From DATBFU01 sp035498405 (GTDB lineage Bacteria; Acidobacteriota; Thermoanaerobaculia; UBA5066; Gp7-AA6): a DNA stretch of 64,000 nt. How positions within the stretch are numbered: the stretch's first letter is position 1; each line of letters begins with the position of its first letter. A model generated the notes under the pieces. It did no database searches and was not told the DNA's origin. It saw only the letters and a program-made list of their open reading frames with translations. The position numbers and the translations under genes are program-made. Positions 25,475-34,080 of this stretch are shown piece after piece. Location: positions 1 through 64,000 of the forward strand of contig DATKAE010000084.1 of NCBI GenBank assembly GCA_035498405.1, in the 5' to 3' direction.

Positions 25475-26373
25475 CGAGGCCTCGCCTCCTGAAGCTTCTG
25501 GATGATCGCATCCACCTGCGCGGCGTAGGCCGACTGCGGATATGCCTTGCGGAAATCCTGGAGGAGCTTGAGCGCCTCGGCCGGATTGTTCGCAGAAAGC
25601 GGGATCTGCGCGCGGAAGAGCTCGGCCCGTTCCTGGCGCGCGGGATCCTTGGTCGAGGAGATCAGTTTCTGTATCGTTCTCTGCGCGGCGGCGGGGTTCC
25701 CGAGCTCCAGCTCCGCCGAGGCCGCGAGCTCGAGCGCCTCTTCGCGCATCGCGTCGGTGCCCCCGGGAGCCCGGCCCACGCGCTCGAGGCGCGGCAGAGC
25801 GGCGGCCGGGTCGTGGCGCTGTGAAAGCTCGCGCCCGCTCGAGAGAGCTTCGGGGGCCGGCAGCTTGGCGACGTCTTGTGCGTCGATCTTGCGGGCGAAA
25901 CGGCGGTAGGCGTCGAGCTGCTCGTGGATGTGGCGGTAGAAGTCCGGCGCGTTCTGAAATCCCTGCATGAGAAAGGCGAGGCGACCCTCGGGGGTCACGA
26001 CCAGCACGGAAGGCGCCTCATCGATCTCGTAGCGGAGCCCGAGGGCCTGGCCCTCGGGGGAGTCGAGGTCCACCTTGATCGGGACCATCGGCACGAGGAG
26101 GGCCTCGAAATCGAAGGCGGGATAGAGCAGCTGGTCCATGCGCTGGCAGTTTCCGCACCCTTGGCGATCGAACTCGACGAAGATGAACTTCTGCTGCCCG
26201 GACGCGCGCTGTCGAGCTTCGGCCAGGGACACCGCCCAATCCGCGTTGCCGGGACTGCGAACCAGGGGTGTCGGTGTGGCGGAGGGTGCGGGCTGAGCCG
26301 GAAGGGCGGAGGCGGCGGCAATCATCAGTATTCCCAAAGCCAGGACCGGTCGAAAGGAGGCCGGGTTCCGCAT
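25471..26373 (-). CDS. Secreted thioredoxin-fold protein with TPR-like tail
   Basis: 300 residues. Signal peptide (LALGILMIAAASALPA), a thioredoxin-like domain (about 45-150) with active-site motif CGNC and the cis-Pro of EAPSV, then helical TPR-like repeats (about 180-295). CGNC is unusual compared with CGPC and suggests a specialised periplasmic reductase. Coupled to dsbD, from which it probably receives electrons. Confidence 0.85.
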   Translation of the reverse strand: MRNPASFRPVLALGILMIAAASALPAQPAPSATPTPLVRSPGNADWAVSLAEARQRASGQQKFIFVEFDRQGCGNCQRMDQLLYPAFDFEALLVPMVPIKVDLDSPEGQALGLRYEIDEAPSVLVVTPEGRLAFLMQGFQNAPDFYRHIHEQLDAYRRFARKIDAQDVAKLPAPEALSSGRELSQRHDPAAALPRLERVGRAPGGTDAMREEALELAASAELELGNPAAAQRTIQKLISSTKDPARQERAELFRAQIPLSANNPAEALKLLQDFRKAYPQSAYAAQVDAIIQKLQEARPR

Positions 26374-26416
26374 TTTTTCGGAAACGGTCCGCGGGTCGCC
26401 CGAATTCCCGCGGTGT

Positions 26417-26445
26417 TTGTCAGCCCCATCGGATTTCGTTACACT
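26417..26445 (+). promoter_or_regulatory. Promoter of tRNA-Phe
   Basis: TTGTCA at 26417-26422, a 17-nt spacer and TACACT at 26440-26445, 25 nt before the mature tRNA. Confidence 0.6.
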
Positions 26446-26470
26446 TCCGCGCCCCGGCAGTGGCAGGCAC

Positions 26471-26546
<76 letters not shown>

Positions 26547-26640
26547 TACCCGCGAGTGTTGGACGGATTCGGAGGGAATGCGCTCGGGCGACCGACCGAG
26601 GGGATTGACGAGTCGGGTTGAAGGCCAAGAGCGACGACGG

Positions 26641-27156
26641 ATGATTCTCAAGGTGGCCAAGCTCGGTGTGAAGACGTTGCGCCAGAGGTCGGCGACGGTC
26701 GATCCGAAGGCGATCGGTCGGGGCGAGTACGAGCCCTTCCTCGCGGACCTCGAGGACACGATGCGCGAATACGACGGTACGGGAATCGCGGCGCCGCAGG
26801 TGTTCACGCCGCTTCGAATCTTCCTTTACGAGGTGCATCCCGAGAAGCGCAAGAGACAGGAGCCGGAGATCCCGCTGACGGCCCTCTTCAACGCGACCTA
26901 CGAGGGGATCGGCGCGAAGTTGGAGGAGGACTCGGAGGGGTGCCTCTCGGTTCCGTTTCTCTGGGGCGGTGTCGTTCCCCGTTTCGAGACGATTCGGGTG
27001 CGGGCCATCGACCGGGCTGGCAGCGCCGTCGAGTTCGAGGCCTCCGGATACCACGCCCGCATCCTCCAGCACGAGATCGACCACTTGGACGGACTCGTCT
27101 ACCTCGACCGGATGCCGGACTTGAAGTCTCTCGCGTACACGGTCAATTTCGGCTGA
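26641..27156 (+). CDS. def: Peptide deformylase
   Basis: 171 residues from ATG 26641; a longer upstream frame runs through the tRNA and is not used. The three metal motifs are present: GTGIAAPQ, EGCLS (Cys ligand) and HEIDHLDG (two His ligands and the catalytic Glu). Removes formyl groups from nascent proteins using Fe2+ or a similar metal. The insertion after GIAAPQ (YEVHPEKRKRQEPE) is slightly long for the family. Confidence 0.95.
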   Translation: MILKVAKLGVKTLRQRSATVDPKAIGRGEYEPFLADLEDTMREYDGTGIAAPQVFTPLRIFLYEVHPEKRKRQEPEIPLTALFNATYEGIGAKLEEDSEGCLSVPFLWGGVVPRFETIRVRAIDRAGSAVEFEASGYHARILQHEIDHLDGLVYLDRMPDLKSLAYTVNFG

Positions 27157-27196
27157 CGCGCTCGGCCGCGGCGTGCGGGCCGGTCCTTCGTTGAAA

Positions 27197-27202
27197 TAGA
27201 AT
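27197..27202 (+). promoter_or_regulatory. -10 element of the nuo genes (leaderless type)
   Basis: TAGAAT ends 9 nt before the nuoB ATG. There is no Shine-Dalgarno sequence in between and no good -35. Confidence 0.45.
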
Positions 27203-27211
27203 TCGCCTGCG

Positions 27212-27766
27212 ATGGCCTTTCCGAGAACGGGCAAGCTGCCGGCCTTCGACCCGAAAGCGACCGGGGGCGGGAGCGGCACGGACTTCTTGACCACGAAGCT
27301 CGAAGCCATGGTCGGCTGGGCGCGCAAGAACTCCCTCTGGCCTTTTCCTTTCGCGACCGCCTGTTGCGGGATTGAATTCATGTCGGTCGCGGCGGCCCAT
27401 TACGACATCTCGCGCTTCGGTTCGGAGGTGATCCGTTTCTCGCCGCGGCAGGCGGACCTGCTCATCGTCGCGGGAACCGTGACCGACAAGTTGGCGCCGA
27501 TCCTGCGGCGCATCTACGACGAGATGCCCGAGCCGAAGTGGGTCATCTCCATGGGAGTGTGCGCGTCCTCGGGCGGTTTCTATCGCGCCTACCACGTCAC
27601 CCAGGGGATCGACGAGATCGTTCCCGTCGACGTCTACGTGCCGGGATGCCCGCCCACTCCGGAGCAGCTCATTCACGCGGTCATCGAGCTGCAGAAGAAG
27701 ATCGCCTCGGGAGAGAAGTCTCGCGATCGGCGCTCCGCGAAATTCGCCGCGGAGCAGCCGACTTGA
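27212..27766 (+). CDS. nuoB: NADH-quinone oxidoreductase subunit B
   Basis: 184 residues. Carries the N2 [4Fe-4S] cluster ligands: the tandem Cys in ATACCGIEFM, Cys in MGVCASSGG and Cys in VPGCPPTPE. The peripheral-arm subunit that passes electrons to quinone. First gene of nuoB-nuoCD-nuoI. The C-terminal 25 residues are charged and variable. Confidence 0.96.
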   Translation: MAFPRTGKLPAFDPKATGGGSGTDFLTTKLEAMVGWARKNSLWPFPFATACCGIEFMSVAAAHYDISRFGSEVIRFSPRQADLLIVAGTVTDKLAPILRRIYDEMPEPKWVISMGVCASSGGFYRAYHVTQGIDEIVPVDVYVPGCPPTPEQLIHAVIELQKKIASGEKSRDRRSAKFAAEQPT

Positions 27767-29493
27767 GTATCGCCGAGGCGGTCGCGCTTTCGCCCGCTGC
27801 CGAAAAGCTGCGCGAGTGCCTCGCGGCCTCGCCGCTCGAGGGGCGGGCCGCGGTGGAGGATCGGGACCTTCCCACGGTCGAGGTGGCGCCGGCGGATTGG
27901 CCGGTCCTGGCGGGGTTTCTGCGCGACGACCCGGGGTGCCGCTACGACCTGTTCCTCGACCTGGCCGGAGTCGACAACCTGAAGCGGCAGGGGCCCAAGA
28001 CGCGCTTCGAGGCCGTGGCCCACCTGCACTCGCTCGCCCACAACCAGCACCTGCGCGTCCGGGTGCCGTTGCCCGATGCGGACAAGCCGTCCCTTCCGAG
28101 TGTCGAGTCGATTTGGCCCGCGGCCAACTGGTACGAGCGCGAAGCCTACGATCTGTTCGGATTCGATTTCCCCGGGCATCCCAACCTGCACCGCCTGCTT
28201 TGCCACGACGCCTTCGTGGGGCACGCGCTGCGCAAGGACTACGCCCCCGGGCAGCGCTGGTTCTACACGGAGAGCGACATGCGCGTGCCCGAGTGGGCCA
28301 GGCAGACCGACGAACGGGCGGGCCATTTCGAGACGCAGACGCTCTCGATCGGGCCGTCGCATCCGGCGACCCACGGGATCATCCATCTGCTCGCGCGCCT
28401 GGACGGCGAGCGAATCGTCCGGGCGGAGACCATGATCGGGTACCTGCACCGCTGTTTCGAGAAGATGGCGGAGACGCACCACTGGAACCAGGTCATCCCG
28501 TACGCGGACCGGTTGAACTACGTCTCGGCGATGGTCAACGGCGTCGGCTACGCGCGCGCGGTGGAGAGGATGCTCGGCATCGAGATTCCGGAGCGGGGGC
28601 AGCTGGTTCGGACGATCCTCTCGGAGTTCACCCGCATCGTGGATCACGCCGTGTGCGTCGGGGCCAACCTCGTGGACATCGGAGCGCTGACCGCCTTCAT
28701 CTACCTGTATCAGCCGCGGGAGAACTTCTACAGCTTGATGGAGGCCTGCTGCGGCGCCCGCTTGACGGTCTCCTACGTCCGCGTCGGGGGCCTCGCGATC
28801 GACGTGCCCGAGGATTTCGTGGCTCGCTGCCGGGAGCTGATCGAGTCGATTCCGAAGTTTCTGGCGGACGTCGAAAAGCTCGTCGACAACAATCGAATCG
28901 TCCGCAACCGTCTCCAGGGCACGGGAGTCGTGACCAAGGAACAGGCGGTCGCCTGGGGCTTGACGGGGCCGATGCTGCGCGCCTCCGGCGTACCCTACGA
29001 CGTGCGCCGGTCCCGCCCGTACGACTTCTACGACCGATTCGACTGGGAAGTTCCGGTCGCAACGGAAGGCGACAACTTCGCGCGGTACCTCGTGCGGATG
29101 GAGGAGATCCGACAGTCCTTGAAGATCATCCGCCAGGCCCTCGACATCTTTCCGCAAAAGGGGCCGGTCAACTCCGAGGACTGGCACGTCGTGCTGCCCC
29201 CCAAGGACGCCGTGTACCACGACATGGAATCCCTCATCTACCACTTCAAGCTCGTCATGGAAGGCATCCGCGTGCCGCCGGGCGAGCGCTACGAGTGGAT
29301 CGAGGGCGTCAACGGCGAGCTCGGGTTCTATGCGGTTTCTGACGGGCGCGGCGGGCCGTATCGCCTCAAGGTCCGGCCGCCGTGTTTCCCGAACATGGCC
29401 GCCTTCGAGCGGATCATCCTCGGGGGAACCGTCTCCGACATGGTCGCGACCCTGGGAACTCTGAACGTGATCGCAGGAGAGCTCGACCGATGA
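27763..29493 (+). CDS. nuoCD: NADH-quinone oxidoreductase subunits C/D (fusion)
   Basis: 576 residues. TTG start in a TTGA overlap with nuoB, with GGAG 8 nt upstream. Residues 1-170 are NuoC (SIWPAANWYEREAYDLFGFDF). The remainder is NuoD (IGPSHPATHGI near the quinone site, DIGALTAFIY, and the terminal GxxxVIAGELDR). C-D fusions are known in several phyla. Together with NuoB and NuoI it forms the quinone-reducing part of complex I. Confidence 0.95.
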   Translation: MSIAEAVALSPAAEKLRECLAASPLEGRAAVEDRDLPTVEVAPADWPVLAGFLRDDPGCRYDLFLDLAGVDNLKRQGPKTRFEAVAHLHSLAHNQHLRVRVPLPDADKPSLPSVESIWPAANWYEREAYDLFGFDFPGHPNLHRLLCHDAFVGHALRKDYAPGQRWFYTESDMRVPEWARQTDERAGHFETQTLSIGPSHPATHGIIHLLARLDGERIVRAETMIGYLHRCFEKMAETHHWNQVIPYADRLNYVSAMVNGVGYARAVERMLGIEIPERGQLVRTILSEFTRIVDHAVCVGANLVDIGALTAFIYLYQPRENFYSLMEACCGARLTVSYVRVGGLAIDVPEDFVARCRELIESIPKFLADVEKLVDNNRIVRNRLQGTGVVTKEQAVAWGLTGPMLRASGVPYDVRRSRPYDFYDRFDWEVPVATEGDNFARYLVRMEEIRQSLKIIRQALDIFPQKGPVNSEDWHVVLPPKDAVYHDMESLIYHFKLVMEGIRVPPGERYEWIEGVNGELGFYAVSDGRGGPYRLKVRPPCFPNMAAFERIILGGTVSDMVATLGTLNVIAGELDR

Positions 29494-30191
29494 TCGGCGT
29501 GGTCGATGTGGGCCGGAAAGCGTCGCCGAAGCTCACGCTTCTGCAGCGGCTCTATCTACCCGAGATCGCGCGGGGGATGGCCGTGACCCTGCGTCACCTC
29601 GTGCGCAACCTGGCGCACATCCGGAACCTGCCGACGATCCTGTACCCCGAGCAGAAGCGGAATTACTCCGGCCGCTTTCGCGGCAAGCACATCTTGAAGA
29701 CTCGCGAAGATGGGTCGCTCAAGTGTGTCGCCTGCTACATGTGTCAGCAGGCCTGCCCCGCCGAGTGCATCACGATCGTCGCGGGGGAGCATCCCAAGAT
29801 CGCTTACGAGAAATACCCCGTTGTGTTCGACATCGACATGCTGCGCTGCGTCTTCTGCGGGTTCTGTGTGGACGCCTGCCCCAAGGACGCGATTTGGATG
29901 ACGCGCGACTACGAGCTGGCGTTCTTCTCGCGGGAGGAGGCCGTGTTTTCGATCGACCGGCTGACCGAGAAGCCCGGCCTTCCCGTCAAGGACGGGTACG
30001 GCTACCGCCCCTATTACCCGGGCGACGGCACCAATCCGCCGCGGGACTCCTCGGCCGTGCCGGTGATACCGGGAGACGGTGACCGGGACCTGCTACGAGA
30101 GAAGGCGATCCCGTTGGTCGCGCGGCAAGCCGGGCCGGGCCCGTTGAACGCCCCGTCTCAGGCGGAAGCGGCCGAAAGGCATTCTCCCTAG
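29490..30191 (+). CDS. nuoI: NADH-quinone oxidoreductase subunit I
   Basis: 233 residues from ATG 29490 (ATGA overlap with nuoCD, GGAGAG upstream). Two ferredoxin-type [4Fe-4S] motifs: CVACYMCQQACP and CVFCGFCVDACP. A C-terminal extension of about 60 residues rich in Pro/Gly goes beyond the usual NuoI end. No further nuo gene follows; the next gene is convergent. Confidence 0.95.
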   Translation: MIGVVDVGRKASPKLTLLQRLYLPEIARGMAVTLRHLVRNLAHIRNLPTILYPEQKRNYSGRFRGKHILKTREDGSLKCVACYMCQQACPAECITIVAGEHPKIAYEKYPVVFDIDMLRCVFCGFCVDACPKDAIWMTRDYELAFFSREEAVFSIDRLTEKPGLPVKDGYGYRPYYPGDGTNPPRDSSAVPVIPGDGDRDLLREKAIPLVARQAGPGPLNAPSQAEAAERHSP

Positions 30192-30221
30192 AGCGGCCGC
30201 GGGCGGCGGACCGAGGTCTCG

Positions 30222-32420
30222 CTACGGACCCGGTCCGACGCGCTCGACCCGCACGAGCGTGTTGTAGTCCGGCTCGAGCGATTCCGGGTCAAGGGCGTCC
30301 GAGAGCAACCCCATCGCTTCCGGCCAGTGCACCTCGAGGTTGCCGGGTTTGATGGGAGAAAGGCGCGCTCGTCCGAGGAACTGCCCGGTGTCGGAGACCA
30401 GACGCAACTCGTCGCCATCGGAGACCCCGAGCGCCCGGGCGTCGGCGTCGGAGATCAACACGTCCCGGCGCGCCGCTCCGGTCAAGGGGTCGGTCTGCCG
30501 CAGCACCATGGAGTTGAACTGCTTTCCGCGGCGTGTGGAGAGGAACTTCGTCCCGGCGAGCCGTTGCCGCACAGGGAGTCCCACGGGCAGGAAGCGCGCG
30601 CGTCCGTCCGGCGTGCCGAAGCGGCCGTCCTCGAACAGACGTTCCCCTCCCCATTGCATCTGGTCGCCGGCCCTCTCGAGCGCCTCGATCCCGCCGTAGA
30701 GGGGAATGGCGCGTCCGATCTCCTGCCGGATCGCGGAGGTGGAGGCGAAAGCCATCCGATCGGCCTGCCGCGGGCGGGCGCTCCGGACGACCTCGGCGAG
30801 CACCTCCCACTCGGGGCGGGCGTTCGGGATCCGGCGGCCCGGGATCTCGGGGGAGAAGATAATCCGGCGCTCCGTCGAGGTCTCGGTCACGCCTCCGGGC
30901 GTCTCGTACCGGGTGGCCGCGGGAAGAACGAGGACCGTGTCGGATGGGTCGGCCAGCATTGCCGTTGTGAGCACGATGTCCTGATGGATTCGCAGGGCCG
31001 GCCGCTCGAGAGCGGCGCGGCTTCGCCTCTGGTCGGGCAGTGTCTCCAAGAAGTTACCTCCCAGGATCCAGAACACGTCGATTCGGCCGTCCGCGGCGGC
31101 CTCGATCTGCTCGACCGTGGCCATTCCGGGGAAGCGCGGCGGGTCAAAACCCCAGACTCTCGCCCAGCGCTCTTGGGTGGGCCGGTCCACATTCGGGATG
31201 CATCCGACTTCCGCTCCGCCCTGGACGCCCGAATGCCCGCGGATCGGCATGAGACCGCACCCCGCGCGCCCCGGAAGTCCGCGGGCGAGGCCGACGTTGA
31301 CGAGCGCGCGAATCGTGCCGGCCCCGTGCGTGTGCTGGGTCAGGCCCATCGACCAGACGAAGTTGGCCCTGGGTCGCGCCGTGAGGAGCCTCGCGAACTC
31401 TCGCATCGCTCGAGCGGTCGCGCCGCTCGATTCCTCCAGCGATTCCCAACTCTGTCCGCGCACGGTCTCGGCCGCCTCCTCGAAGCCCGAGGTTCGGCTC
31501 TGCACGAACTCGGCGTCGATGCCCCCCGGCTCTTCCAGCAAAGCCTTGAGCACGCCGTTCAAGAAGGCGAGATCGCCGCCGGTATCCACCTCGAACCAGT
31601 GATCCGTGAGCTTCGTGCCGAAGAGCGCGCTCTCGAACACCGAAGGGACCCAGTAGCGCTCGAGTCCGGGCTCTCGGTAGGGGTTGACGACGGCGATCGA
31701 CGCCCCGGCCTTCTTGGCCTCGTAGAGGTACTTGGTCGTGACCGGCTGATTGTTCGGCACGTTCGATCCGAAGAAGACGATCAGGTCGGACCCGATCCAG
31801 TCGCGGTACGAGCCGGTCGATGCCCCGTAACCGAGAGTCGCTTTCATCGCCGCGGTCGACGCCGCATGGCAGAGCCGGGCCGAGTTGTCCACGTGGTTGG
31901 TTCCGAGCAGGCGCGCCGCCTTCTGGGCCACGTAATACGTCTCGTTGGGAATGCCGCGAGAGGTGAGGTAGAAGGCGATTCGGTTCGGGTCCGCCGCCCG
32001 CAGCCGGCCGGCCGCGATGCCGACGGCCTCGCTCCACGAAATGACCGAAAACCCCTTCTCGCCCCGCCGCCGCCGCATCGGGTGGGACAGCCTCCCCAAC
32101 GCGCGCAACTCTTGCGAGGAGCGTGAGGCCAGGGCGCCGGCGTCGGCCAGCCGTTTGGGATCGAGCGCCGGCATGGTGTTCAGGCGGAGCAACTCCAGCC
32201 GCACCATGCACAGATGGGTACCGCGAATCGTCCAGTCGCGCATTCCGGTGGTGCCGAGCGAGCAGCCGTCGCAGACCCCGCGCCGCAGGATCCGCCAGGC
32301 GAAAGGAATCTCGTCCCGGTTCTCCCAAGCGATCCGGGCCATCTCGCGGAAGTGGTGGGGCTTGGTCTTGCCGAGGCCGGCCAAGGAGAGGGAGGCCCAG
32401 CGCGACCGGTCGAACGCCAT
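30222..32420 (-). CDS. FdhF/YdeP-family molybdopterin oxidoreductase
   Basis: 732 residues of the formate dehydrogenase H/YdeP type. The N-terminal signature CDGCSLGTTGMRDWTIRG, the molybdopterin-binding middle (FFGSNVPNNQPVTTKYLYEA; GLTQHTHG; PIRGHSGVQGGAE) and the C-terminal MopB-like barrel are all present. There is no N-terminal twin-arginine signal or CxxCxxxC [4Fe-4S] domain, so it is predicted cytoplasmic. The substrate is unknown for this subfamily. The ATG at 32420 has no Shine-Dalgarno sequence, but TACAAT ends 8 nt upstream. Confidence 0.9.
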   Translation of the reverse strand: MAFDRSRWASLSLAGLGKTKPHHFREMARIAWENRDEIPFAWRILRRGVCDGCSLGTTGMRDWTIRGTHLCMVRLELLRLNTMPALDPKRLADAGALASRSSQELRALGRLSHPMRRRRGEKGFSVISWSEAVGIAAGRLRAADPNRIAFYLTSRGIPNETYYVAQKAARLLGTNHVDNSARLCHAASTAAMKATLGYGASTGSYRDWIGSDLIVFFGSNVPNNQPVTTKYLYEAKKAGASIAVVNPYREPGLERYWVPSVFESALFGTKLTDHWFEVDTGGDLAFLNGVLKALLEEPGGIDAEFVQSRTSGFEEAAETVRGQSWESLEESSGATARAMREFARLLTARPRANFVWSMGLTQHTHGAGTIRALVNVGLARGLPGRAGCGLMPIRGHSGVQGGAEVGCIPNVDRPTQERWARVWGFDPPRFPGMATVEQIEAAADGRIDVFWILGGNFLETLPDQRRSRAALERPALRIHQDIVLTTAMLADPSDTVLVLPAATRYETPGGVTETSTERRIIFSPEIPGRRIPNARPEWEVLAEVVRSARPRQADRMAFASTSAIRQEIGRAIPLYGGIEALERAGDQMQWGGERLFEDGRFGTPDGRARFLPVGLPVRQRLAGTKFLSTRRGKQFNSMVLRQTDPLTGAARRDVLISDADARALGVSDGDELRLVSDTGQFLGRARLSPIKPGNLEVHWPEAMGLLSDALDPESLEPDYNTLVRVERVGPGP

Positions 32421-32428
32421 CGAGACGA

Positions 32429-32434
32429 ATTGTA
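32429..32434 (-). promoter_or_regulatory. -10 element of the FdhF/YdeP gene (leaderless type)
   Basis: TACAAT on the minus strand, 8 nt before the ATG. No clear -35. Confidence 0.4.
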
Positions 32435-32476
32435 AGAGAAAGCGCGCGGGCCCGCGTGGAGGGTCTCGGCGTCGTG

Positions 32477-32971
32477 CTACGGGTGCGTGTGCGTCGGGGG
32501 ATGACCGTCGGTCTTGAAGGCCGACTCGACGAGCAGGACGATCTCGTCGTCGGAGGCACCCTTCTGCTTCAGCTCCGCGGCCATGAGGGCCTCGCGCATG
32601 CAGATGCCGCACCCCGCCGCATGCTTGTCCGTGAAGCAGGTCAGGAGCGTCTTGTGATGGAACTGGGGGCTCTCGGCGCACTCGCAAAAACAGTGCAGGC
32701 GGTCGACGGTCGCCGGAATCTGGCGAGCGACCTGGTAGGACGGCTGGACCGAGGGCTCGTAGATCCGCCGGTCGGTGAAGAGCGCCGGGTCGAGCGTGGG
32801 GCGGCGCTCGACGCAGGTCTTGCAGCCGTTTGTCGCGGCGGTCGCCGCCGGTGCCGGAGTGGCCTTCTTGGCGCCGGTCGAGGAGGTCTTGTCCGCGCCG
32901 AGAGCGAGGGCCGCCAACAGGACGGAGAGACCGATGGGCGCGAGGCGCAGGGTCATGGGTATGGCGCTCAC
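32477..32971 (-). CDS. Secreted PCYCGC-motif-type cysteine-rich protein
   Basis: 164 residues with a signal peptide (APIGLSVLLAALALG), an Ala/Thr linker, then a Cys/His-rich core: HCFCECAESPQFHHKTLLTC, then FTDKHAAGCGICMREAL. It resembles the PCYCGC family (PF13798-type), where the cluster is written CYCYC. Such proteins probably bind a metal outside the cytoplasm. The tail HPPTHTHP adds more potential ligands. It lies between the molybdoenzyme and korB without overlap. Function unknown. Confidence 0.75.
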   Translation of the reverse strand: MSAIPMTLRLAPIGLSVLLAALALGADKTSSTGAKKATPAPAATAATNGCKTCVERRPTLDPALFTDRRIYEPSVQPSYQVARQIPATVDRLHCFCECAESPQFHHKTLLTCFTDKHAAGCGICMREALMAAELKQKGASDDEIVLLVESAFKTDGHPPTHTHP

Positions 32972-33036
32972 GACTCGAGAAACCTTCGCGCCGGCCGGAA
33001 ACTTCCCGAAAGAATCGCCCGGCGCCGCGCGGGGCT

Positions 33037-34080
33037 CTACCGGAGCTCGTCCATCATCGCGGCGAGGGCCTCGCGCGGGGGACGCAGGCGGTCCATCGGC
33101 AGCGAAATGAGCGGCTCGTCGGGCAGCCCGAGCAGCGACAGGAAGTCCTTCTTGGTCGGCTCCACGTAGATCAGGCCGGTCAGGAACTCGCCCTTCTCCT
33201 GGGCCTCGCGCAGCAATTCGAAGGCTTTGCCCTTCTCGGTCGGGTCGAAGTCCGCCCGCAGCTTCTTGAGCCGGATGTGCGAGCCGTCGTGAAGGGTGAC
33301 GTCCTGTGTCGTGCCGGGGTCGTAGTCCACTTTGATCTCTTCGAAATAGGGGATGAAGCCGATTTCCTGAATCGGCTCCTCATGATCCTTGGCCCATTTG
33401 TACGATTTGGTCGAGGTCTCGTGGTTGTTGAACGTGACGCAGGGGGAAATCACGTCGAGCAGCGCCGTGCCTCGATGAGCGATGGCGCCCTTGATCAAGG
33501 CCACGAGCTGCTTCATGTCGCCGGAGAACGAACGTGCCACGTACCCGCACCCGAGCTCGATCGCCAGGGCGCACAGGTCGATCGCCGGCAGGTCGTTGAC
33601 GACTCCCGTCTTCAGCTGCGAGCCCAGGTCCGCCGTCGCGGAAAACTGGCCCTTGGTCAGGCCGTAGACACCGTTGTTCTCGACGATGTAAACCATGGGT
33701 ACGTTGCGCCGCAGCAGGTGCACGAACTGGCCCGCGCCGATCGAGGCCGTGTCGCCGTCGCCCGAGACACCCACGCAGAGGAGCGTCGGATTGGCCAGGG
33801 CGGCCCCCGTCGCGATTGCCGGCATCCGGCCATGCACGGCGTTGAATCCGTGCCCGCGGTCGGCGAAGTAGGCCGTCGTCTTCGATGAGCATCCGATCCC
33901 GGACATCTTCCCAACCTTGAACGGCGGCACCCCCATTTCGTAGAGGGCCTGCGTGATCTGGCGGGTGATGACGTCGTGCCCGCATCCCACGCAGAGCGTG
34001 GACTTCAAGCCGCCGTACTCCTTGACGGTCAGCCCAATCCGGTTGGTCGGGACTCCCTTCGGCTCTGCAACGGTGGACAT
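33037..34080 (-). CDS. korB: 2-oxoacid:ferredoxin oxidoreductase, beta subunit
   Basis: 347 residues. The thiamine-pyrophosphate site is visible as GDGDTASIGAGQFVHL...VYIVENN, and cysteines CVGCGH and IGCSSKT fit the proximal cluster. Forms, with the alpha/gamma subunit encoded just upstream (1-nt TGATG overlap), an enzyme oxidising 2-oxoglutarate or a related 2-oxoacid to acyl-CoA with ferredoxin. It can also run reductively. The substrate assignment between 2-oxoglutarate and pyruvate is by family resemblance only. Confidence 0.9.
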   Translation of the reverse strand: MSTVAEPKGVPTNRIGLTVKEYGGLKSTLCVGCGHDVITRQITQALYEMGVPPFKVGKMSGIGCSSKTTAYFADRGHGFNAVHGRMPAIATGAALANPTLLCVGVSGDGDTASIGAGQFVHLLRRNVPMVYIVENNGVYGLTKGQFSATADLGSQLKTGVVNDLPAIDLCALAIELGCGYVARSFSGDMKQLVALIKGAIAHRGTALLDVISPCVTFNNHETSTKSYKWAKDHEEPIQEIGFIPYFEEIKVDYDPGTTQDVTLHDGSHIRLKKLRADFDPTEKGKAFELLREAQEKGEFLTGLIYVEPTKKDFLSLLGLPDEPLISLPMDRLRPPREALAAMMDELR

